A stretch of 6,602 bases of DNA from Clostridiales bacterium (lineage in GTDB: Bacteria; Bacillota; Clostridia; Oscillospirales; Oscillospiraceae). This document shows positions 1 through 6,171 of the stretch, one piece after another. The translations under genes were made by a program, and so were the position numbers. Position 1 is the first letter of the stretch. Each line of letters starts with the position of its first letter. The DNA is taken from NCBI GenBank assembly GCA_019421975.1, contig JAHZEE010000100.1, positions 1 to 6,602 of the forward strand. The letters are read 5' to 3'. Below the pieces are notes generated by a model. It was given only the letters and a program-made list of their open reading frames with translations. It had not been told where the DNA came from and searched no databases.

Positions 1-2
1 AA

Positions 3-83
3 ACGCTCTGCTCGGATCTGTTCGAGGCAGGGCTTTTTTACAAACCGAGCCTTGGGAGGGACGCACGATGGAAGACGGATTGA
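3..83 (+). CDS. Possible C-terminal tail of an upstream gene (partial, unidentified)
   Basis: Frame 3 is open from the window edge to a TGA at 81-83, giving 26 residues that include [15 protein letters not shown]. Its third positions are mostly G or C, as in the genes downstream, while the other two forward frames here are less biased. If real, it overlaps the start of moaC by 16 bases, like other junctions in this operon. I do not recognise the family, and the fragment is too short to assign. The alternative is that these bases are a 5' leader of moaC. Confidence 0.3.
   Translation, partial: TLCSDLFEAGLFYKPSLGRDARWKTD
54..60 (+). promoter_or_regulatory. Ribosome binding site of moaC
   Basis: GGGAGGG lies 7 bases before ATG 68. 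The moaC frame stays open upstream to the window edge, so this site, together with the conserved LTHFD start of MoaC proteins, is what fixes the start at 68. Confidence 0.75.
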
Positions 84-550
84 CGCATTTTGACGCTGCC
101 GGCAACGCGATCATGGTGGATGTGTCGGAGAAACAGGTCACGGCGCGCTGCGCGGTGGCAAGCGGCGTCATCGGGGTCAATGCGGCCGTGATGGACGCGG
201 TGGTGCACGGCACGGCGAAAAAGGGCGATGTGCTGGGCGTGGCCCGGGTGGCGGGGATTCTGGCGGCCAAACAGACCGCCTCCCTGATCCCGCTCTGCCA
301 TCCGCTGCCCATCACGACCTGCACCATCGACTTTGAACTGGATGTGCCGCACGGTGAGATTCTGGCGCGCTGCACGGTCCGGGTGGACGGCAAGACGGGC
401 GTGGAGATGGAGGCGCTCACCGGCGTGTCGGTGGCGCTGCTCACGGTCTACGACATGTGCAAGGCGCTGGACCGGACCATGGAGATCCGCGCGGTCCATC
501 TGGACGAGAAATACGGCGGCAAGAGCGGCGCGTTTCGCCGCGGGGAATGA
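68..550 (+). CDS. moaC: Cyclic pyranopterin monophosphate synthase MoaC
   Basis: MoaC converts 3',8-cyclo-7,8-dihydro-GTP, the product of MoaA, into cyclic pyranopterin monophosphate in the cytoplasm, the first stable intermediate of molybdenum cofactor synthesis. The 160-residue protein matches the usual family length of about 160. Visible family motifs are LTHFD near the N-terminus, MVDVS, KKGDVLG (catalytic-type Lys52, equivalent to E. coli Lys51), [20 protein letters not shown], and YDMCKA with Asp129 and Lys132, which match the catalytic Asp128/Lys131 pair of E. coli. The protein ends with a typical GGKSG segment. The ATG at 68 has a good ribosome binding site, and moaA begins 3 bases after the stop, so the two are probably translationally coupled. 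No key residue is missing. The identification is secure. Confidence 0.97.
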   Translation: MEDGLTHFDAAGNAIMVDVSEKQVTARCAVASGVIGVNAAVMDAVVHGTAKKGDVLGVARVAGILAAKQTASLIPLCHPLPITTCTIDFELDVPHGEILARCTVRVDGKTGVEMEALTGVSVALLTVYDMCKALDRTMEIRAVHLDEKYGGKSGAFRRGE

Positions 551-553
551 GCC

Positions 554-1525
554 ATGCAGGACCAATTCGGCAGGACCATCGACTATCTGCGGATCTCCGT
601 GACCGACCGCTGCAACCTGCGCTGCCGGTACTGCATGCCGGCGAAGGGCGTGCCGTTTCTGGCGCACGGGGAGGTTTTGCAGTATGAGGAGATCCTGCAT
701 CTGGCGCCGCTGTTTCAGAGCCTGGGCGTCCAGAGCGTCAAGCTGACCGGCGGCGAGCCGCTGCTGCGCCGGGATCTGGAGCAGCTGGTCGCCGGGCTCC
801 GGCGGGCCGGCATCGGGCAGGTGTCTCTGACCACCAATGGAATTTTGCTGCCCCAGAAGCTGCCGGCGCTGCTGGAGGCGGGGCTGCAAGCCGTCAACAT
901 CAGCCTTGACACCCTAGACCGGGCGGAATTTGCGGCGCTGACCCGGCGCGATCAGCTGGAGCAGGCGCTGGCGGGGCTGCAGGCGGCCCTGGACACGCCG
1001 GGCCTGACGGTCAAGCTCAACTGCGTGCCCATCACGGCCGATCCGGCGCAGCTTTTGAAGCTGGCGGCCCTGGCCCGGGAGCATCCGCTCCATGTGCGCT
1101 TTATTGAGATGATGCCCATTGGCGCGGGCCGGGGGCGCCGGGGCTACTCGGAGGCGGAGATTCTGCAGCTGCTCACTTTGCGCTTCGGCGCGCTGGAGCC
1201 CTTTGACGCGCCGCTTGGCAGCGGGCCGGCCCACTATTACACGGCGCCGGGCTTTGTGGGGCGGATCGGGTTCATCAGCGCCCTCAGCCACCAGTTCTGC
1301 GCCGCGTGCAACCGGGTGCGGCTGACCTCGGACGGATTTTTAAAGACCTGCCTGCAATACCAGGTGGGGACGGACCTCAAGGCCCTGCTGCGCGGCGGCG
1401 CGCCGGACGGGCAGATCCGGCAGGCCATTGCGCAGGCCATTTTGGAAAAACCAATCTCTCATCATTTTTCACAGCCGGCCCGGCGCGGCGATGAGCGGCG
1501 CTGGATGTCGGGGATCGGAGGATAA
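554..1525 (+). CDS. moaA: GTP 3',8-cyclase MoaA (radical SAM)
   Basis: MoaA is the radical SAM enzyme that cyclises GTP in the first step of molybdenum cofactor synthesis. The N-terminal SAM cluster motif is CNLRCRYC (Cys20, Cys24, Cys27), followed by the SAM-binding KLTGGEPLLR segment and VNISLDTLD. The second, GTP-binding [4Fe-4S] cluster is held by FCAAC...C (Cys249, Cys252 and Cys266, the family spacing CX2CX13C). The protein ends in Gly-Gly, the conserved tail needed for catalysis in the family. Its 323 residues compare with 329 in E. coli. The start is ATG 554, 3 bases after the moaC stop, with only a weak upstream GGGGA, so reinitiation from moaC is likely. The terminal Gly codons double as the ribosome binding site of the next gene. 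Confidence 0.97.
   Translation: MQDQFGRTIDYLRISVTDRCNLRCRYCMPAKGVPFLAHGEVLQYEEILHLAPLFQSLGVQSVKLTGGEPLLRRDLEQLVAGLRRAGIGQVSLTTNGILLPQKLPALLEAGLQAVNISLDTLDRAEFAALTRRDQLEQALAGLQAALDTPGLTVKLNCVPITADPAQLLKLAALAREHPLHVRFIEMMPIGAGRGRRGYSEAEILQLLTLRFGALEPFDAPLGSGPAHYYTAPGFVGRIGFISALSHQFCAACNRVRLTSDGFLKTCLQYQVGTDLKALLRGGAPDGQIRQAIAQAILEKPISHHFSQPARRGDERRWMSGIGG
1517..1522 (+). promoter_or_regulatory. Ribosome binding site of mogA inside moaA codons
   Basis: GGAGGA lies 4 bases before ATG 1527 and is made of the last two sense codons of moaA (GGA GGA, Gly-Gly). It fixes the mogA start at 1527 rather than at the in-frame ATG at 1428 deep inside moaA. Confidence 0.8.
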
Positions 1526-1526
1526 T

Positions 1527-2015
1527 ATGCGGGTTGCAATTCTCACAGCGAGCGACACCGGCGCCGCGGGCGCGCGGGAGGATCTCAGCGGCAGAGAGAT
1601 CCGGACCATGCTGGAGGCGGCGGGCTACACCGTCACCGCGCAGCAGCTGCTGCCGGACGACCGGGCGCAGCTGGCGCAGGCCATGCGCGCCATTGCAGAC
1701 GATGGCCTGGCGGATCTCATTCTCACCACCGGCGGCACGGGACTCTCGCCCCGGGACTGGACCCCGGAGGCCACCCTGGATGTGGCGGAGCGGCTGGTGC
1801 CGGGGATCGCGGAGGCGATGCGGGCCTACAGCATGCAGTTTACGCCCAGGGCCATGCTCAGCCGCGCGGTCAGCGTGATCCGGGGACAGACGCTGATTAT
1901 CAATTTGCCCGGCAGCCCCAAGGCGGTGCGGGAGTGCCTGGAATACCTGCTGCCGGCGCTGGGGCATGGGCTGGAGATTCTGACGGGCGCAGCCGGAAAC
2001 TGCGCCAGAACATGA
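1527..2015 (+). CDS. mogA: Molybdopterin adenylyltransferase, MogA/MoaB type
   Basis: This protein of 162 residues has the single MoCF (MPT-binding) fold. MogA enzymes adenylylate molybdopterin with ATP to prepare it for metal insertion by MoeA. It begins MRVAILTASDTGAAG, and carries LLPDD (Asp44), TTGGTGLSPRDWTPEAT at about residues 67-83 (Asp77) and NLPGSPKAVRE near the C-terminus. Asp44 and Asp77 match by motif the two important aspartates of E. coli MogA (Asp49, Asp82). The same frame is open further upstream to ATG 1428, but those 33 residues lie inside moaA and resemble nothing in the family, so ATG 1527 with GGAGGA is chosen. One base separates it from moaA and 12 bases from the next gene. 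MogA and MoaB are hard to separate by eye, but the context with MoeA favours the adenylyltransferase role. Confidence 0.92.
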   Translation: MRVAILTASDTGAAGAREDLSGREIRTMLEAAGYTVTAQQLLPDDRAQLAQAMRAIADDGLADLILTTGGTGLSPRDWTPEATLDVAERLVPGIAEAMRAYSMQFTPRAMLSRAVSVIRGQTLIINLPGSPKAVRECLEYLLPALGHGLEILTGAAGNCART

Positions 2016-2027
2016 GGAGCGGATGGT

Positions 2028-3053
2028 ATGAAGGAGATTCGGACAGTGGACGCGGTGGGCCATGTCCTGTGCCACGACCTGACGCGGATTGTCAAGGATG
2101 TGGAGAAGGGCGCGGCCTTCCGCAAGGGACATATTGTGACGCAGCAGGACATTCCGGTCCTGCTCGCCATGGGCAAGGAGCACCTGTTTGTCTGGGAAAA
2201 GGACGAGAGCATGTACCACGAGGACGAGGCGGCGGAGATTCTGCGCCAGGTCTGTCAGAACGAGCACATGCGGGCCTCTGAGGCCAAGGAGGGGAAGATC
2301 GAGCTGACGGCGCAGTGCGACGGCCTGTTCCGGGTGGATGTGGCGCGGCTCGATGCGATCAACGAGATCGACGAGATCATGATTGCCACCCGGCACACCG
2401 GCACCGCAGTGCGCGCCGGGGACAAGCTGGTGGGCACGCGGGTGATCCCGCTGGTCATCCAAAAGCAGAAGCTGGAGCAGGTGCGCCGGGCGGCCGGGCC
2501 GCAGCCGATTGCGCAGCTGCTGCCGTTTCAGCCCTACCGCGTGGGGATCGTCACCACGGGCAGCGAGGTCTATCACGGCCGGATTGCCGACACCTTCACC
2601 CCGGTGGTGGTGGAGAAGGTCGAGCGCTACGGCATGCAGGTCGTCTCCCGCGCGCTGGTGGGCGACGACAGGGCCCAGATCACCGAGGCCATCTGGCAGA
2701 TGAAGCGGGAGGGGGCGGAGGTCATCCTCTGCACCGGCGGTATGAGCGTGGATCCGGACGACCGGACGCCGGCCGCCATCCGGGATACGGGCGCGCGGAT
2801 TGTCACCTACGGCGCGCCGGTGCTGCCGGGGGCCATGTTTTTACTGGCGTATCTGGACGACGGGACCCCCATTCTGGGGCTGCCGGGCTGCGTCATGTAT
2901 GCCAGGGCCACGATTTTTGACCTGGTGCTGCCGCGCATTGCCGCGGGGGTGGAGGTGACCAAAAAAGAGATTGCGCACATGGGAAACGGCGGCCTGTGCC
3001 TCGGCTGCCCGGTCTGCCACTATCCCATTTGCAGCTTTGGAAAGGGCGTCTAG
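2028..3053 (+). CDS. MoCF-type molybdopterin-binding protein with C-terminal cysteine cluster
   Basis: This 341-residue protein has a MoCF (MPT-binding) domain at about residues 170-310: YRVGIVTTGSEVYHGR, then CTGGMSVDPDDRTP (235-248) and LGLPGC in place of the LPGNP loop of MoeA. Residues 1-165 form an N-terminal part (KDVEKGAAFRKGHIV, then RVDVARLDAINEIDEI) that lacks the FDRSPLDGYA motif of MoeA, so this is not a second MoeA. The last 20 residues hold Cys324, Cys327, Cys330 and Cys335 (CX2CX2CX4C), suited to binding a metal or an Fe-S cluster. Similar proteins are commonly annotated only as molybdopterin-binding protein beside Mo-enzyme genes in anaerobes, and I know of no established reaction. 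It starts at ATG 2028 with GAGGAG at 2014-2019. A carrier or maturation role for the cofactor is inferred from context. Confidence 0.88.
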   Translation: MKEIRTVDAVGHVLCHDLTRIVKDVEKGAAFRKGHIVTQQDIPVLLAMGKEHLFVWEKDESMYHEDEAAEILRQVCQNEHMRASEAKEGKIELTAQCDGLFRVDVARLDAINEIDEIMIATRHTGTAVRAGDKLVGTRVIPLVIQKQKLEQVRRAAGPQPIAQLLPFQPYRVGIVTTGSEVYHGRIADTFTPVVVEKVERYGMQVVSRALVGDDRAQITEAIWQMKREGAEVILCTGGMSVDPDDRTPAAIRDTGARIVTYGAPVLPGAMFLLAYLDDGTPILGLPGCVMYARATIFDLVLPRIAAGVEVTKKEIAHMGNGGLCLGCPVCHYPICSFGKGV

Positions 3054-3055
3054 CC

Positions 3056-3067
3056 GGAGAGGGGGAG
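3056..3067 (+). promoter_or_regulatory. Ribosome binding site that decides the TTG start of the MobB-like/MoeA fusion
   Basis: A purine run, GGAGAGGGGGAG, ends 6 bases before TTG 3074 and 15 bases before ATG 3083. The spacing favours TTG. An upstream in-frame ATG at 2996 lies inside the conserved cysteine tail of the previous gene and has no comparable site. Confidence 0.65.
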
Positions 3068-3073
3068 TGTCGC

Positions 3074-4864
3074 TTGCTGCAGATGCCGAACTGGGTGATT
3101 CTGGGGGCTGCGGGCCGAAACGCCGGAAAGACGGCCCTCGGCGTGTGGCTCATTGGGCAGCTGAAGCAGCGCGTGCCGGTCTGCGCCGTCAAGGTGATCC
3201 AGGCCCACGCCCACGGGCAGGCCTGTCCGCGGGGCGGCGCCGGGTGCGGCATCTGCGCCGGGCTGCAGGGGCTGTACGATGTGCGCGAGGAGACCGGCCG
3301 CGGGCAGAAGGACACCATGCGCTTTGCCGCCGCGGGGGCGCAGAAGGTCCTTCTGGTGCGCGCGCTGCCGGAGGGCATGGAGAAGGCCATGCAGGCGGCG
3401 GCGCAGCTGCTGCCAAAGGACTGCGTGGTGGTGTGTGAATCCAACGGCGCGGCCAGGGTGGTAAAGCCGGGGCGGTTTTACCTGCTGGGCGACGAGGCGG
3501 AGCTGCCCCGGTGGAAGCCGTCTGCCAGGGCGGTGCGGCCGCTGGCAGACGCGGTGCTGGACCCGGCGGCGCTGGAACGGGAGAGGGTGCTGAACGATAT
3601 GATGGAACATTTGCCGCTGCTGCGGGGGGCGTATCCCACCCAGGTGACGGTGGAGCAGGCCCGGCAGCTGCTGTTGGACCACTGCCCGTGCGGGCGGCCG
3701 GCGCTGGCGCCGGTGGCGCAGAGCTATGGCCGCGTGTTGTCCCAGGCGGTGCGCGCGCCGGAGGCGGTGCCGCCCTTCGACCGCTCGCCGCTGGACGGCT
3801 ACGCGCTGCGCGCTGCGGACATCGCGCAGGCGTCCCAGGCACAGCCGGTGACGCTGGAGATTGTGGAGGAGGTCCCCGCGGGCAGCTGCGCCGCGGCGCG
3901 GCTGGCGCCGGGCCAGGCCGTCAAGATCCTGACCGGCGCGCCCATCCCGGACGGCGCAGACCTGGTGGTGAAGTTTGAGGATACAGACTTTACGGACCGG
4001 ACCGTGACCTTTTTCCGGCCGGAGCGCAGCGGGAGCAATCTTGTCCGTGCGGGCGAGGATCTGGCCCAGGGCGCGTGCATCGCAGAGGCGGGCACGCGCA
4101 TCACCCCGCCGGTGGCCGCGCTGCTCGCCGCGGTGGGGTGCGCCCAGGTCCCGGTGTTTGAGCGCCCGCGGGCGGCGCTCATCAGCACGGGCAGCGAGCT
4201 GCTGCCGGCGGACGCGCCGCTGGAGCGGGGAAAGATCCGCAACAGCAGCGTCTATGCCATCGCGGGCTATCTGCAGCGCCTGGGCGTGCAGACGCAGCCG
4301 TGCGGCATTGTGCCGGACGACGCAGAACAGATTGCAGACGCCGTCCGCAAAGCCGCCGCCACGGCGGATCTGGTGCTCACCACCGGCGGCGTGTCGGTGG
4401 GGGACTATGACAAGGTGTGCCAGGCCATGGACTGCCTGGGGGCGCGGATTTTGTTCTGGAAGGTCCGGATGAAGCCGGGCATGGCGTGCCTCGCGGCGGT
4501 GTGGAACGGCAGGCTCATCCTGGGCCTGTCCGGCAATCCGGCCGCGGCGGCGGTGGCCCTGTTTTTGCTGGCGCTGCCGTGCCTGCGGAAGATGTCGGGG
4601 CTGCGGCAGACGCTGCCGCAGTGCCTTCAGGTGCGCCTGGCGGAGGACTTCCCCAAGGCGAGCCCGGCGGGCCGCTGGATCCCCGGCAGCCTGCAGATCG
4701 GGGCGGACGGCACGGCGCAGTTCGTCCCTGCCGCGCCCGGCGGAAACGGTATGCTGCGGCCCTTTTGCGGCGCGGACCTGCTGGGCCAGATCCCGCCCGG
4801 CAGCGGCGCAATGCGCGCCGGCACGCCGATTTTGGCCCAGCGCATCTTCCTACCGGAGGAATAA
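3074..4864 (+). CDS. moeA: Fusion of a MobB-like P-loop domain with molybdopterin molybdenumtransferase MoeA
   Basis: This cytoplasmic two-part protein has 596 residues from TTG 3074, against about 410 for ordinary MoeA. Residues 1-155 are MobB-like: Walker A GAAGRNAGKT (11-20), a cysteine motif CPRGGAGCGIC (Cys51, Cys58, Cys61), QKDTMRFAAAGA resembling the GKDS..RKAGA of MobB, and VVCESNGAARVVKPG. After a linker, residues 190-596 are MoeA: FDRSPLDGYA (235-244), LTGAPIPDGAD (286-296), STGSEL (371-376), TTGGVSVGDYDK (436-447), LGLSGNP (483-489; LPGNP is commoner) and a C-terminal beta domain. MoeA inserts molybdate into adenylylated molybdopterin. MobB proteins bind GTP and assist MobA in making the guanine dinucleotide cofactor. 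The role of the N-terminal domain here is inferred, and its cysteines suggest a metal or Fe-S site. It starts 20 bases after the previous stop. ATG 3083 is the alternative start. Confidence 0.92.
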   Translation: MLQMPNWVILGAAGRNAGKTALGVWLIGQLKQRVPVCAVKVIQAHAHGQACPRGGAGCGICAGLQGLYDVREETGRGQKDTMRFAAAGAQKVLLVRALPEGMEKAMQAAAQLLPKDCVVVCESNGAARVVKPGRFYLLGDEAELPRWKPSARAVRPLADAVLDPAALERERVLNDMMEHLPLLRGAYPTQVTVEQARQLLLDHCPCGRPALAPVAQSYGRVLSQAVRAPEAVPPFDRSPLDGYALRAADIAQASQAQPVTLEIVEEVPAGSCAAARLAPGQAVKILTGAPIPDGADLVVKFEDTDFTDRTVTFFRPERSGSNLVRAGEDLAQGACIAEAGTRITPPVAALLAAVGCAQVPVFERPRAALISTGSELLPADAPLERGKIRNSSVYAIAGYLQRLGVQTQPCGIVPDDAEQIADAVRKAAATADLVLTTGGVSVGDYDKVCQAMDCLGARILFWKVRMKPGMACLAAVWNGRLILGLSGNPAAAAVALFLLALPCLRKMSGLRQTLPQCLQVRLAEDFPKASPAGRWIPGSLQIGADGTAQFVPAAPGGNGMLRPFCGADLLGQIPPGSGAMRAGTPILAQRIFLPEE

Positions 4865-4872
4865 AACCTTTT

Positions 4873-4878
4873 AAGGAG
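4873..4878 (+). promoter_or_regulatory. Ribosome binding site of the formate/nitrite transporter gene (GTG start)
   Basis: AAGGAG lies 8 bases before GTG 4887. An ATG at 4882 is only 3 bases away and runs straight into a stop (ATG TTG TGA), so GTG 4887 is the true start of the transporter. Confidence 0.75.
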
Positions 4879-4886
4879 CGAATGTT

Positions 4887-5726
4887 GTGAACACACCGGC
4901 AGAAATTGCAGAACAGTATGTAAAAATCGGCGCTGGGAAGGCGGCGCAGCCCCTCTCCAAGACGCTCGTCCTGGCCATCCTGGCCGGCCTCTTTATCGGC
5001 TTTGGTGCCGCCGGCTCCACCGTTGCGGCGGCCACGGTCCCCCAGGGCTCTGTAGCGAAGCTGGTGAGCGCCTGCATCTTTCCGGGCGGCCTCACACTGG
5101 TCCTGCTGGCGGGCAGCGAGCTCTTTACGGGCAACTGCCTGTTGAGCATCCCGCTGCTGGAGCGGAAGATCACCCTGCGCCAGATGCTGCGCAACTGGGC
5201 CGTCGTCTACCTGGGGAACTTCATCGGCGCCGTGTGCGTGGCGCTGTGCCTGACAGGCGCCCATCTGGGCGGCCTGTTCGACGGCGCGGTGGCGTCCTCC
5301 CTGATCGGGACGGCCGCGGGCAAGTGCAGCCTGAGCTGGTCCGACGCGCTGCTGCGCGGTGTGGCCTGCAACTTTTTGGTCTGCATCGCGGTCTGGATCG
5401 CCTTTGCCTCCAAAACCCCGGCGGGCAAGGTCATCGGGCTGTTTTTCCCGATCATGCTGTTTGTGGTGTGCGGCTTTGAGCACAGCGTCGCCAACATGTT
5501 CTACATCCCGGCGGGCCTGCTGGCCGCGGCGGATCCCGCCTATGCCTCCGCCGCCGCGGAGGGCCTCACCTGGGGCAGCTTCCTGCTGCGCAACCTGCTG
5601 CCCGTCACGGCCGGCAACATCCTGGGCGGCAGCGTGCTGGTGGGGATGGGATACTGGTTTGTATATCTGAAACAGGACGGCGGCGCGGCCGCGGTCACAA
5701 AGGAGGCAGTTGGATGGGAACGATAA
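4887..5726 (+). CDS. Formate/nitrite transporter (FNT family) membrane channel
   Basis: FNT proteins are pentameric inner-membrane channels that move formate, nitrite, hydrosulfide or similar small monovalent anions. The 279-residue length is typical. About six hydrophobic segments are visible, roughly at residues 25-50, 58-80, 106-128, 155-180, 184-205 and 235-260. Family signatures are GSELFTGNCL, NWAVVYLGNFIGA, and CGFEHSVANMFYIPAG with the central pore histidine (His199). Near the C-terminus is NLLPVTAGNILGG. There is no signal peptide, as expected. The start is GTG 4887, 22 bases after moeA. The gene ends inside the start of the MOSC gene (13-base overlap). The family alone does not settle the substrate. 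The Mo-cofactor genes and the NuoF-like gene favour formate over nitrite, and I see no nitrite or sulfite reductase gene nearby. Confidence 0.95.
   Translation: MNTPAEIAEQYVKIGAGKAAQPLSKTLVLAILAGLFIGFGAAGSTVAAATVPQGSVAKLVSACIFPGGLTLVLLAGSELFTGNCLLSIPLLERKITLRQMLRNWAVVYLGNFIGAVCVALCLTGAHLGGLFDGAVASSLIGTAAGKCSLSWSDALLRGVACNFLVCIAVWIAFASKTPAGKVIGLFFPIMLFVVCGFEHSVANMFYIPAGLLAAADPAYASAAAEGLTWGSFLLRNLLPVTAGNILGGSVLVGMGYWFVYLKQDGGAAAVTKEAVGWER
5699..5706 (+). promoter_or_regulatory. Strong ribosome binding site of the MOSC gene, inside the transporter gene
   Basis: AAAGGAGG is a near-ideal match to the 16S rRNA 3' end, 7 bases before ATG 5714. It lies in the last codons of the transporter gene, so the MOSC protein can be initiated independently despite the 13-base overlap. 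Confidence 0.85.
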
Positions 5727-6169
5727 TCGCCGTGTGCACAAGCCCGGAGAAGGGAACGGCAAAACAGAATGTCCACCGCGCGCGCCTGATAGAGAACCAC
5801 GGGCTGGAACAGGACGCCCACGCGGGAGCATGGCACCGGCAGGTGAGCCTGCTCAGCTATGAGTCCATCGAGGCCTTCAAGGCCGCGGGCGCACAGGTGA
5901 CGGAGGGCGCGTTCGGCGAGAACCTCATCGTATCCGGCATCGACCTGCGGCACCTTCCGGTCGGGACCAGGCTGCAGTGCGGAACGGTGCTGCTGGAGCT
6001 CACGCAGATCGGAAAGGAGTGCCACCACGGCTGTCAGATTTATCAGACGATGGGCCGCTGCATCATGCCCCAGGAGGGCGTGTTTGCAAGGGTGCTCCGG
6101 GGCGGGGAGATCCAGGAGCGGGACGAGATCCAGGTGCTCTCAGGGCAGACGGACGAAGCGGGGGAATGA
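5714..6169 (+). CDS. Stand-alone MOSC-domain protein
   Basis: This 151-residue protein consists almost wholly of one MOSC domain, the fold named after the C-terminal domain of Moco sulfurase and found in sulfur or molybdenum-cofactor handling proteins. Family features seen are GLEQDAHAG, WHRQVSLLS, EGAFGENLIVSGIDL, LPVGTRLQCG, and IGKECHHGCQIY with Cys103 and Cys107 (Cys103 is at the usual position of the conserved MOSC cysteine), followed by Cys116 and a C-terminal GVFARVLRGGEI. There is no signal peptide or membrane segment. Small single-domain MOSC proteins often sit beside, or are fused to, MoaC or MogA in anaerobes. Sulfur transfer to, or carriage of, the cofactor is the likely role but is inferred. 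It overlaps the transporter gene by 13 bases and abuts the next gene. Confidence 0.93.
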   Translation: MGTIIAVCTSPEKGTAKQNVHRARLIENHGLEQDAHAGAWHRQVSLLSYESIEAFKAAGAQVTEGAFGENLIVSGIDLRHLPVGTRLQCGTVLLELTQIGKECHHGCQIYQTMGRCIMPQEGVFARVLRGGEIQERDEIQVLSGQTDEAGE

Positions 6170-6171
6170 AA

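Noticed and set aside
10..50. Inverted repeat GCTCGG (10-15) / CCGAGC (45-50) with a T-run, considered as a terminator or the edge of a Moco riboswitch
   Set aside because: The arms are 6 bases with a 29-base loop, the T-run lies inside the loop instead of after the stem, and too little sequence is present to compare with the Moco riboswitch fold.
38..889. Open frame on the - strand (283 codons) over moaC and moaA
   Set aside because: It is fully antisense to two secure genes, and its composition and lack of motifs point to a shadow.
1428..1526. Longer mogA from ATG 1428
   Set aside because: The extra 33 residues sit inside the moaA C-terminal coding region and do not resemble MogA. ATG 1527 has a proper ribosome binding site.
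1377..2576. Long open frame on the - strand (399 codons)
   Set aside because: It is antisense to the ends of moaA, mogA and the 341-residue protein, has no recognisable domain, and has the Arg/His/Gln-rich composition of a reversed GC-rich gene.
2996..3073. N-terminal extension of the MobB-like/MoeA fusion from ATG 2996
   Set aside because: It would share DNA with the conserved cysteine tail of the previous protein, has no good ribosome binding site, and adds 26 residues ahead of the point where the P-loop domain naturally starts.
4865..4886. Terminator between moeA and the transporter gene
   Set aside because: The 22-base gap holds only a CCTT..AAGG mini-palindrome that includes the ribosome binding site. 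It has no GC stem followed by a T-run.
4515..5831. Long open frame on the - strand (438 codons)
   Set aside because: It lies antisense to MoeA, the transporter and MOSC, crosses their boundaries, and has a low-complexity Arg/Ala/Gly/Gln make-up. In GC-rich DNA stops are rare, so this is a shadow frame.
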